Assembly (NCBI RefSeq): GCF_014639655.1
Contig: NZ_BMGB01000001.1
Coordinates: forward strand, 1,566,882 to 1,630,881
Length of the DNA stretch: 64,000 nucleotides
Origin: Conyzicola nivalis
Lineage (GTDB): Bacteria; Actinomycetota; Actinomycetes; Actinomycetales; Microbacteriaceae
Direction: 5' to 3'
Positions 50,920 to 58,071 of this stretch are shown in pieces. A program made the position numbers and the translations under genes. The notes beneath the pieces were generated by a model. That model was not told the origin of the DNA, did not search any database, and saw nothing but the letters and a program-made list of their open reading frames with translations. The first letter of the stretch is position 1, and the number at the start of each line of letters is the position of its first letter.

Positions 50920-50941
50920 CTGTACCGTCTGGACGGTACAG
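50920..50941. promoter_or_regulatory. TetR operator between MFS and TetR genes
   Basis: Perfect palindrome with 10-bp arms (CTGTACCGTC and its complement) around TG. It is 8 bases from the MFS start and 31 from the TetR start. Confidence 0.85.
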
Positions 50942-50972
50942 CGATCAAGCCCGCGCGACTACGCTTGAGGGC

Positions 50973-51524
50973 ATGGTCCAGAAGACGTCAGCCAAGGAGT
51001 CGGTGCTCGACGCGTTCGAACGCGTGGTGATCGAGCGCGGCGAGCGGGCCGCCACCCTCGAGGCCGTGGCCGTCGAGGCGGGCGTCTCGAAGGGCGGCCT
51101 GCTCTACCACTTCGGTGCGAAGAAAGACCTCGTCGAGGGGCTGGTCGCGCGAATGGACGCGCTCGCGGCGGCCGATCTCGAGCAGTTGGCGGCGGCCACC
51201 GACGGGATCGTGAGCCGGTTCATCCGCTCGTCCGTCGTCGTCGGAACCCCCTTCGACAGCACCTACATCGCGATGACCCGGCTGGCGCAGTCGGGGTTGT
51301 ACCCCGAAGCGAACGCCGCGCTCGCGAGCGTGGAACACGGCTGGCGCACGCTCATCGAGGAAGCCGTGGGCGACCCCGCGGTGGCGCGGCTCGTGCTGCT
51401 CGTCGGCGACGGGCTGTACTACAACGCGGCGCTGTTCCCGTTCGACAAGCTGCCGACGCCGCGCACCGAGCTCGACGACGTCATCGCCGCGATCGAAGAG
51501 CTGGCGCGCTCGCGTAAGGCCTGA
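50973..51524 (+). CDS. TetR-family regulator of the adjacent MFS pump
   Basis: A 183-residue regulator: HTH in SVLDAFERVVIERGERAATLEAVAVEAGVSKGGLLYHFGAKKDLVEGLV (the SKGGLLYHF form is typical of TetR drug-pump regulators). The open frame runs upstream through the operator, but MVQKTSAKESVLDAF at 50973 begins the homology. It probably represses itself and the MFS gene. Confidence 0.91.
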   Translation: MVQKTSAKESVLDAFERVVIERGERAATLEAVAVEAGVSKGGLLYHFGAKKDLVEGLVARMDALAAADLEQLAAATDGIVSRFIRSSVVVGTPFDSTYIAMTRLAQSGLYPEANAALASVEHGWRTLIEEAVGDPAVARLVLLVGDGLYYNAALFPFDKLPTPRTELDDVIAAIEELARSRKA

Positions 51525-51527
51525 CCG

Positions 51528-53117
51528 CTACTCGGTGATGTCGATCTCACGCATGAGGTCGGCGTCGATGGCGAGGCGCACCTTCTCGAGCAGGCCCTCG
51601 GGCGCGGGCGAGTCCACGGTGAGCACGCTGAGCGCGGCTCCCCCGGCTTCCCGGCGGGCGACCTGCATGCCGGCGATGTTGATGGATGCCTCGCCGAATT
51701 CCTTGCCGTACACGGCGACGATTCCGGGGCGGTCGGTGTAGACCATCACGATGAGGTGGTCGGCGAAGGGCACCTCGACGTCGTAGCCGTTGATCTCGAC
51801 GATCTTCTCGATCTGCTTGGTGCCGGTGAGCGTGCCGGAGACCGAGATCTCCGAGCCGTCGGCGAGCGAACCGCGGATCGAGAGGAGGTTGCGGTACTCC
51901 TCGCTCTCGCTCTCGGTGATCAGGCGCACGGTGACGCCGCGCTGCTCGGCGAGCAGGGGCGCGTTGACGTAGCTGACCGACTCGCTCACGATGTTCGAGA
52001 AGATGCCCTTGAGGGCGGCGAGCTTGAGCACGCTCACGTCGAACTCGGCGATCTCCCCGCGCACTTCGACGTCGATCGACGTGACGGGGCTGTCGGCGAG
52101 GCCGGAGAACACCTGGCCGAGCTTCTCGATGAGCGGGATGCCCGGGCGGACGCTCGGGTCGATGACGCCGCCCGCGACGTTAACCGCGTCGGGGACGAGT
52201 TCGCCGCCGAGCGCGAGGCGCACCGACTTGGCGACCGAGACGCCGGCCTTCTCCTGGGCCTCGTCGGTCGACGCACCGAGGTGCGGCGTGAGGATGATGT
52301 TCTCGAGTGAGAGCAGCGGCGAATCGAGCGGCGGCTCGTTGACGAACACGTCGAGGCCGGCGCCGGCGATGCGGTTCGACTTGAGCGCCGCGTAGAGCGC
52401 GTCCTCGTCGATGAGTCCGCCGCGGGCCACGTTCACGATGAACGCGGTGGGCTTCATGATCGCGAACTGGTCGGTGGAGATCATGCCCGTGGTCTCGGGC
52501 GTCTTCGGCATGTGGATGGTGATGAAGTCGCTCTGCGCGAGCAGTTCGTCGAGCGTGAGCAGCGTGACACCGAGCTGCTGGGCGCGCGCCGCCGTCACGT
52601 AGGGGTCGTAGGCGACGACGTTCATGCCGAACGCCTGAAGGCGGGCGGTGATGAGCGCGCCGATGCGGCCGAGGCCGATGATGCCGACGGTCTTCTCGTA
52701 GAGCTCGACGCCCGTGTACTTGGAACGCTTCCAGGTTCCGGCGGCGAGGCTCGCGTGCGCGGCCGGGATGAACCGGGACAGGCTGATGATGTGGCCGACC
52801 GTGAGCTCGGCGGCCGAGATGATGTTCGAGGTGGGCGCGTTCACGACCATGACGCCGGCGGTCGTCGCCGACTTGATGTCGACGTTGTCGAGACCGACAC
52901 CCGCGCGGGCGATCACCTTGAGGTGGGGGGCCGCTGCGATGGCCTCCTGGTCGACCTTGGTCGCGGAGCGGATGAGGATCGCACTGGCGTCGGAGAGCGC
53001 GGAGAGCAGCGCCGGACGGTCGGTTCCGTCGACGTTGCGCACGTCGAAGTCGGGACCGAGGGCCTCGACCGTAGCGGGGGAAAGTTCTTCGGCAATCAGC
53101 ACGATCGGCTTGGTCAC
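51528..53117 (-). CDS. serA: D-3-phosphoglycerate dehydrogenase
   Basis: First step of serine synthesis. The 529-residue protein is the long (type 1) form: catalytic and NAD domains (1-310) with GIIGLGRIGALITARLQAFGMNVVAYDPY, the arginine motif NVARGGLIDEDALY, Glu in DVFVNEPP and His in LTPHLGASTDEAQ, then an allosteric substrate-binding (ASB) domain and a C-terminal ACT domain (about 455-529: LIVMVYTDRPGIVAVYGKEFGEASINIAGMQV) for serine feedback. This length is typical of actinobacteria. Confidence 0.98.
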   Translation of the reverse strand: MTKPIVLIAEELSPATVEALGPDFDVRNVDGTDRPALLSALSDASAILIRSATKVDQEAIAAAPHLKVIARAGVGLDNVDIKSATTAGVMVVNAPTSNIISAAELTVGHIISLSRFIPAAHASLAAGTWKRSKYTGVELYEKTVGIIGLGRIGALITARLQAFGMNVVAYDPYVTAARAQQLGVTLLTLDELLAQSDFITIHMPKTPETTGMISTDQFAIMKPTAFIVNVARGGLIDEDALYAALKSNRIAGAGLDVFVNEPPLDSPLLSLENIILTPHLGASTDEAQEKAGVSVAKSVRLALGGELVPDAVNVAGGVIDPSVRPGIPLIEKLGQVFSGLADSPVTSIDVEVRGEIAEFDVSVLKLAALKGIFSNIVSESVSYVNAPLLAEQRGVTVRLITESESEEYRNLLSIRGSLADGSEISVSGTLTGTKQIEKIVEINGYDVEVPFADHLIVMVYTDRPGIVAVYGKEFGEASINIAGMQVARREAGGAALSVLTVDSPAPEGLLEKVRLAIDADLMREIDITE

Positions 53118-53200
53118 GAATCAAGTCCTAACAGGGGTGCAGTGGATGTCGAACGGTATTCGCACAACCCGGCGAGTCTACTCCGAGGCAGAATGGCCGG

Positions 53201-53596
53201 ATGGGCGACGCTGCACTCGACGTAATACAAGCGATAGTGCTCTGCGCTCTCGTGCTGCTTTTCGTGGGCATGGGGGTGAACCACTTCCGGAGGGGTCCGG
53301 CGCGAGTGATGGCCGCCATGATCCCGCCCCGGCTCCGTCGCCGCGGCCTACCGAAACCGATGACCCTGGTCTACCTCACCGGCGTGTGCGAGATCGCGGG
53401 AGGGCTGGGGCTCGCTTTCCCTGTCACCCGGCTCGCGGCATACGTGGCTCTCATCGTCTTTCTCGTCGCCGTCTTTCCGGCAAATGCCTACGCGGCCAAG
53501 CACCCCGAGAAGTTCGGGCGTGGCGCGATCCCGTTCTGGCCGAGACTTGCCGGTCAGGCGGTACTTATCGCCCTGTTGGTGTTCGTCGTTCTGTAG
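53201..53596 (+). CDS. DoxX-like integral membrane protein
   Basis: A 131-residue protein with four hydrophobic segments (AIVLCALVLLFVGMGVNHF, MTLVYLTGVCEIAGGLGLAF, AAYVALIVFLVAVFPANAYAA and LAGQAVLIALLVFVVL). The GVNHFRRG and GVCEIAGGLGL segments place it with DoxX/DoxD-like proteins of unknown function. It is divergent from serA. Confidence 0.85.
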   Translation: MGDAALDVIQAIVLCALVLLFVGMGVNHFRRGPARVMAAMIPPRLRRRGLPKPMTLVYLTGVCEIAGGLGLAFPVTRLAAYVALIVFLVAVFPANAYAAKHPEKFGRGAIPFWPRLAGQAVLIALLVFVVL

Positions 53597-53884
53597 GCCC
53601 CCGGATGCCACGCCCCGGCCTATAAGCCACATGTCTGTTACCGTGGTGGCAGGAAATTCATTTTCATTCATCTTGGACGCGAATGCTCGGCTGCCCTTCG
53701 GGAGGCGCCGTGCGTGCGTACGGTGAGCCCCTGACGGACACGATCCCGCGATCGATCCCGCACGGTTCCAGAGCACGATTGCCGGAGCCGCGCAGCCTAG
53801 GGCTACCCGTCCACAAAGCACAGTCGCCCAAGTTTCGTTTCCGCTTAATCGCGGAAGTTTTGTGGCGCGCACGGGAGTTTTCGC
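53597..53884 (+). promoter_or_regulatory. 288-bp leader of the proVWX operon
   Basis: No convincing gene; a 31-codon frame from an ATG at 53630 is possible but weak. The 3' part has an inverted repeat TTCCGCTTAATCGCGGAA (53839-53856) flanked by AAGTTTCG and AAGTTTTG, 28 bases before the proV GTG. I could not match the leader to a known riboswitch. Osmotic control is expected from the gene function but not shown. Confidence 0.45.
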
Positions 53885-55132
53885 GTGACCGAATCGCAAC
53901 AACAGTCCAGCATCCTGACGGCCACCGGTCTCGGTAAGACCTTCGGCAAGAACCGCGCCGTGATCGACGCGTCGTTCGACGTTCAGCGCGGCGAGATCTT
54001 CGTCGTGATGGGCCTGTCCGGCTCGGGCAAGTCGACGCTCATCCGCATGCTCAACGGCCTGCTGGAGCCGACGTCCGGCAGCGTGACCGTCGCCGGCACC
54101 ACCATCTCCGGGCTGCCTGCCGCGAAACTGCGCGAGGTGCGCAAGCGCAGCGTTTCGATGGTCTTCCAGCACTTCGCGCTGCTCCCCCACCGCACGGTGA
54201 TCGACAACGTGGCCTACGGCCTCGAAATCCAGGGCGTAGCGAAGGCCGAACGACTCGAGCGCGCCAACACGATCATCCGGCTGGTCGGGCTCGACGGGCG
54301 GCAGAACAGCCTGCCGTCGCAGCTCTCCGGCGGAATGCAGCAGCGCGTCGGCCTCGGCCGTGCGCTCGCGAGTGACACCGACATCCTGCTTATGGACGAG
54401 GCGTTCTCCGCCCTCGACCCGCTCATCCGCCGCGAGATGCAGGAGCAGCTCATCGAGTTGCAGAGCGAACTGGGCAAGACCATCATCTTCATCACCCACG
54501 ACCTGAACGAGGCCATGTTCCTCGGTGACCGCATCGCGGTCATGCGCGACGGCCGCATCGTGCAGATCGGCACGCCAGAGGAGATCCTCACCGACCCGGC
54601 GAACGACTACGTCGCCCAGTTCGTGCAGGACGTCGACCGTGCCCGCGTGCTCACCGCCGCGAGCGTTATGGAGCCGGCCCGCTCGGTGGTCACCGTGACG
54701 GCCGGCCCGCGGGCGGCACTGCGCACGATGCGCGACCTGCAGTCGCAGGCGACCTTCGTGCTCGGCCGCGACCGCACCTTCGCCGGGGTGGTGCGCGACC
54801 GCGACGTGCTGCGCCAGGTGAAGCGCGGCGAGACCGACCTCCGCAGCATCCTGCTCGACGACGCCACGACGGTCACCTCGGACGTCGTGATCAGCGAACT
54901 CGTCGAACTGTCGGTGGGCAGCGACCTGCCGATCGCCGTTCTCGACGACAGGAAGCGGCTGATCGGTGTCATCCCGCGCGTCACGCTGCTCGCCGCCCTC
55001 GGCAACGTGAGCACCCACACCGGCGAGATCCCCGTCACCGAGACGATCGCCACGATCACCGTGAGCGAGATGACCGACACGCTGCTCGATCCCACCCTGC
55101 TGGATCCCACCCTCGAAGGAGCAGACCGTTGA
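53885..55132 (+). CDS. proV: glycine betaine/proline ABC transporter ATPase with CBS domains
   Basis: ATPase of an osmoprotectant importer (OpuA/ProU type). In the 415-residue protein the ABC domain (1-265) has Walker A GLSGSGKST, Q-loop MVFQHFALLP, signature LSGGMQQR, Walker B ILLMDEAFSALDPL and switch His IFITHDLNEAM. A tandem CBS domain (about 270-400) usually senses ionic strength or c-di-AMP in this family. Near the end the sequence LLDPT is duplicated. The GTG at 53885 has GGGAG upstream. It overlaps proW (ATGA-like TTGA). Confidence 0.95.
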   Translation: MTESQQQSSILTATGLGKTFGKNRAVIDASFDVQRGEIFVVMGLSGSGKSTLIRMLNGLLEPTSGSVTVAGTTISGLPAAKLREVRKRSVSMVFQHFALLPHRTVIDNVAYGLEIQGVAKAERLERANTIIRLVGLDGRQNSLPSQLSGGMQQRVGLGRALASDTDILLMDEAFSALDPLIRREMQEQLIELQSELGKTIIFITHDLNEAMFLGDRIAVMRDGRIVQIGTPEEILTDPANDYVAQFVQDVDRARVLTAASVMEPARSVVTVTAGPRAALRTMRDLQSQATFVLGRDRTFAGVVRDRDVLRQVKRGETDLRSILLDDATTVTSDVVISELVELSVGSDLPIAVLDDRKRLIGVIPRVTLLAALGNVSTHTGEIPVTETIATITVSEMTDTLLDPTLLDPTLEGADR

Positions 55133-56073
55133 ACGACTTCCGCATACCCCTCGGCTCGTGGGTCGAGGGCATCATCGACTTCATCACCGACACCTTCGGG
55201 TTCCTCTTCGACTTCGTCGCCACGGTCGTCTCCGGGGCCTACGACATCGTCGACGCCGTCTTCTCCACCCCGCCGTTCTGGGCGGTCATCATCGTGCTCG
55301 CGGTGCTCGGCTTCGCCGCCCGCGGCTGGAAGTTCGCCCTCGGCACGATCATCGGTCTCACCGTGATCGTGGGCGTCGACCAGTGGGACAACGCCATGGA
55401 CACGCTCGCCCTCGTACTCGTCGCGAGCATCATCGCCATCCTCATCGCGGTGCCGCTCGGAATCGCGGCGGCCAAGAACCGCACGACGTCGAACTTCCTG
55501 CGCCCCATCCTCGACTTCACGCAGACGATGCCCGCTTTCGTCTACCTGATCCCGGCCCTCATCCTGTTCGGGATCGGCGTCGTACCCGGCGTCGTGGCGA
55601 CGATCATCTTCGCCGTCGCGCCCGGGGTGCGGCTGACCGAGCTCGGCATCCGCGGCGTGGACACCGAGGTCGTCGAGGCCGGCCAGGCGTTCGGAGCATC
55701 ACCCTGGCGCATCCTGCGTCAGATCCAGCTGCCGCTCGCGATGCCGAGCATCATGGCCGGAATAAACCAGGTCATCATGCTCTCGCTCTCGATGGTCGTG
55801 ATCGCCGGCATGGTCGGCGCCGGCGGCCTCGGCCAGCCCGTGGTCGCGAGCCTGAACCGCATCGACGTCGCGCTCGGCTTCGAGGCCGGACTGTCGGTCG
55901 TTATCCTCGCCATCTTCCTCGACCGGCTCACCGCCGCGCTCGGCGGAGGAGAGACACCCGTCGGTCGCCTGCTGGGCCGCCGTAGCCGGGCACGCCTCGA
56001 AAGCGGCGCCGCGACATCCGACATTCAGACCACGGATGCCCCGGCTCGCGAACTCGCGGACAGCCGCGCCTGA
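55129..56073 (+). CDS. proW: glycine betaine/proline ABC transporter permease
   Basis: A 314-residue membrane subunit with about seven TM helices and the EAA-type coupling loop EVVEAGQAFGASPWRILRQIQLPLAMPSIMAGINQ. The N-terminal stretch (WVEGIIDFITDTFGFLFDFVATVV) is typical of ProW. The start is TTG at 55129, overlapping the proV stop and preceded by GAAGGAGCAG. Confidence 0.95.
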   Translation: MNDFRIPLGSWVEGIIDFITDTFGFLFDFVATVVSGAYDIVDAVFSTPPFWAVIIVLAVLGFAARGWKFALGTIIGLTVIVGVDQWDNAMDTLALVLVASIIAILIAVPLGIAAAKNRTTSNFLRPILDFTQTMPAFVYLIPALILFGIGVVPGVVATIIFAVAPGVRLTELGIRGVDTEVVEAGQAFGASPWRILRQIQLPLAMPSIMAGINQVIMLSLSMVVIAGMVGAGGLGQPVVASLNRIDVALGFEAGLSVVILAIFLDRLTAALGGGETPVGRLLGRRSRARLESGAATSDIQTTDAPARELADSRA

Positions 56074-56122
56074 TCTCCACCTCCCGCACCAAACGCTCCC
56101 GCTCCACAAGAAGAGGACCACA

Positions 56123-57016
56123 ATGAAAAACCGCACAACAGCATTCATCGCTCTCGGCGCCGTCGGCATGTTCGCCCTCGCCGGCTGCGCGCCCGCCGCA
56201 TCCGAGAAGGTCGGCGACGGCAACAAGGACAACAAGGAGTTGAACCTCGCCGTGTTCAACGGCTGGGACGAGGGCATCGCCGCGTCCGAGCTGTGGAAGG
56301 CCATCCTCGACGAGAAGGGCTACGACGTCGAGCTGTCGTACGCCGACGCGGCCCCCGTGTTCCTCGGCCTCTCGAAGGGCGACTACGACCTGACGCTCGA
56401 CGTGTGGTTGCCCGACACGCACGCCGCGTACCTCGAGTCGTACGGCGACGACATCACCGACCTCGGCGCGTGGAACGAGGAGTCGAAGCTCGTCGTCGCG
56501 GTGAACGAGGACGCTCCGATCGACTCGCTCGCCGAGCTGGCCGACAACGCCGACCTGTTCGACAACGAGATCGTCGGCATCGAGCCCGGCGCCGGCCTGA
56601 CCGCCGCGATGGAGGAGCGCGTCATCCCCGGCTACGGCCTCGAGGACATGGACTTCACCACCTCGTCGACCGCCGCCATGCTGACCGCGCTGACCAAGGC
56701 GACCGACGCCGGCGAGAACATCGTGGTCACCCTTTGGGAGCCGCACTGGGCGAACGCCGAGTTCCCCATCAAGACGCTCGAGGACCCCGAGGGAACCCTC
56801 GCCGACCTCGAGAGCCTGCACGCCTTCGGCAGCGCCGACTTCGAGACCGACTACCCGCAGGTCGCCGAGTGGATGGACGGCTTCGAGATGGATCTCGAGA
56901 CGCTGTATTCGCTCGAGCAGGCCATGTTCGTCGACTACGACGGCACGGACTACGAGCCCGTCGTCGAGAAGTGGATCGAAGACAATCAGGAGTACGTCGA
57001 CTCGCTCACAAGCTAG
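56123..57016 (+). CDS. proX: glycine betaine/proline-binding lipoprotein
   Basis: Substrate receptor of the ProVWX importer. The 297-residue precursor has a signal with lipobox ALAGC (Cys22), then the OpuAC fold: LAVFNGWDEGIAASELWK, SYADAAPVFLGLSKGDYDLTLDVWLP, IVGIEPGAGLTAAMEE and NIVVTLWEPHWANAEFPIK. The Trp-rich segments are consistent with an aromatic box for quaternary ammonium ligands. The ATG at 56123 follows AAGAGGACCAC. Confidence 0.95.
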   Translation: MKNRTTAFIALGAVGMFALAGCAPAASEKVGDGNKDNKELNLAVFNGWDEGIAASELWKAILDEKGYDVELSYADAAPVFLGLSKGDYDLTLDVWLPDTHAAYLESYGDDITDLGAWNEESKLVVAVNEDAPIDSLAELADNADLFDNEIVGIEPGAGLTAAMEERVIPGYGLEDMDFTTSSTAAMLTALTKATDAGENIVVTLWEPHWANAEFPIKTLEDPEGTLADLESLHAFGSADFETDYPQVAEWMDGFEMDLETLYSLEQAMFVDYDGTDYEPVVEKWIEDNQEYVDSLTS

Positions 57017-57032
57017 TCGCCCCCTCGGGATC

Positions 57033-57089
57033 AGAGGGGCAATGAATCGACCTTCCGCCGTCGTGCGGGGGCCGGTTCATTGCCCCTCT
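57033..57089. terminator. terminator after proX (bidirectional)
   Basis: A 14-bp perfect stem (AGAGGGGCAATGAA with its complement) ending in a TCTTTCTCG tract, between the convergent proX and the membrane gene at 57112. Confidence 0.88.
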
Positions 57090-57111
57090 TTCTCGTTAAG
57101 CGGGTGGGGCG

Positions 57112-57456
57112 TCAGGCGACGGCGAGCGCGTTGACGCTGAGGCTCAGCGCGGCGACGGCCACCAACGCGAGCAGGAAGATCAGCGCCTTCATCGCGAGCG
57201 TGTGACGCCGGCCGGCGACGAACGCGACGACGTAGGCCAGGGGCGGGATCGCGATGCCCACCGCGATCAGCAGCCACGGCACGTCACCCGCGGGAAGGCC
57301 GACCGCTTCGAGCTGGGCGTAGAGCTTGGGGAGTTCGATCGCGTTCTGGATCGCCTCCCACAGGTCGTAGGCGAAGAACAGCGCGAACAGCAGCGCCACG
57401 GCGAGGCCCGCCCAGCCGAGGCGGCGGCCGGTCCGTACGTTGTCGGTTTCGGTCAC
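57112..57456 (-). CDS. small membrane protein (three to four TM)
   Basis: A 114-residue hypothetical protein: after VTETDNVRTGRRLG come hydrophobic segments WAGLAVALLFALFFAYDLWEAI, VPWLLIAVGIAIPPLAYVVAFVAG and ALIFLLALVAVAALSLSVNAL. The GTG at 57456 starts one base before the end of the neighbouring gene at 57458, so the two genes form an operon. Function unknown. Confidence 0.75.
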   Translation of the reverse strand: MTETDNVRTGRRLGWAGLAVALLFALFFAYDLWEAIQNAIELPKLYAQLEAVGLPAGDVPWLLIAVGIAIPPLAYVVAFVAGRRHTLAMKALIFLLALVAVAALSLSVNALAVA

Positions 57457-57457
57457 G

Positions 57458-57964
57458 TCACACCCCCAGGAAGTACGGGATCGGGGCCAGCAGCACGAGT
57501 CCGAGCAGCAGCCAGAGCAGTCGCGTGATCGGCTTCGACTCGCGGGTGAGCCCGAACACGCCGAGGAACCAGAGGGGCGCCGCGGCGACCGCGAGCACAC
57601 CGCCCAGGCCGGTCATAAACGCGCCGAGGGCGCTCGGGTCCACGTAGGCGTTGCGTCGCACGGTCGTGAACCAGCCGATGGCGTACAGCACAAACGCGCC
57701 CGCGATGATGCCGTAGGTGACGAGCAGGATGGAGCTGACGGGCGCGTCGGCCTCGGTCGCCGAGCGCGCCTCGGTCGCCGAGCGCGCCTCGGTCGCTGAG
57801 CCTGTCGAAGCGCGCTTCACCCGCACCGGCTTCTCGGCCGCCGGCTTCGGCCCCTCGACATAGCTGGCGTCGCGGATGCTCGTGTCCCAGTTCAGGGCCT
57901 CTTCGAGCTCGTCGTCGGCCTCGTCGGTGCGCGGCGGGTCGTCTCTGCGCGGGTCGTCGGTCAT
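57458..57964 (-). CDS. membrane protein with an expanded Ser-Ala-Thr-Glu repeat linker
   Basis: A 168-residue hypothetical protein. It has an acidic N-terminal half (MTDDPRRDDPPRTDEADDELEEAL), a linker in which ARSATE is repeated (residues about 53-72), then three hydrophobic segments (ILLVTYGIIAGAFVLYAIGWF, GAFMTGLGGVLAVAAAPLWFLGVFGL and LLWLLLGLVLLAPIPYFLG). The linker is made of a dispersed DNA repeat plus 18-bp duplications. A TAGGGT element ahead of the ATG suggests a leaderless message. No function recognised. Confidence 0.8.
   Translation of the reverse strand: MTDDPRRDDPPRTDEADDELEEALNWDTSIRDASYVEGPKPAAEKPVRVKRASTGSATEARSATEARSATEADAPVSSILLVTYGIIAGAFVLYAIGWFTTVRRNAYVDPSALGAFMTGLGGVLAVAAAPLWFLGVFGLTRESKPITRLLWLLLGLVLLAPIPYFLGV
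57750..57814. repeat. 18-bp tandem repeat fused to a dispersed repeat inside a gene
   Basis: Three adjoining copies of GCCTCGGTCGCCGAGCGC, the last running into GGTCGCTGAGCCTGTCGAAG, a TTCGACAAGCTCAGG-family repeat. All stay in frame in the gene at 57458. Confidence 0.85.
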
Positions 57965-57990
57965 GCCGAAAACCCTACCCGCCCGCCGAT

Positions 57991-58070
57991 CACCGACGCC
58001 TGAGTGCCCGACGCCTGTGTGCCCGACGCCCGTGTGCCCGACGCCCGTGTGCCCGACGCCCGTGTGCCCG
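57991..58070. repeat. 15-bp tandem repeat in the intergenic gap
   Basis: About five units of GCCCGACGCCCGTGT, the first degenerate, directly beyond the stop of the phosphoesterase gene and 27 bases ahead of the gene that ends at 57964. Confidence 0.85.
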
Positions 58071-58071
58071 G

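Noticed and set aside
53630-53725. 31-codon leader peptide before proV
   Set aside because: No Shine-Dalgarno, no regulatory codon run, and no link to the proV start; noted only within the leader entry.
57991-58070. CRISPR array
   Set aside because: Units are 15 bp, directly adjoining and without unique spacers; it is a simple tandem repeat.
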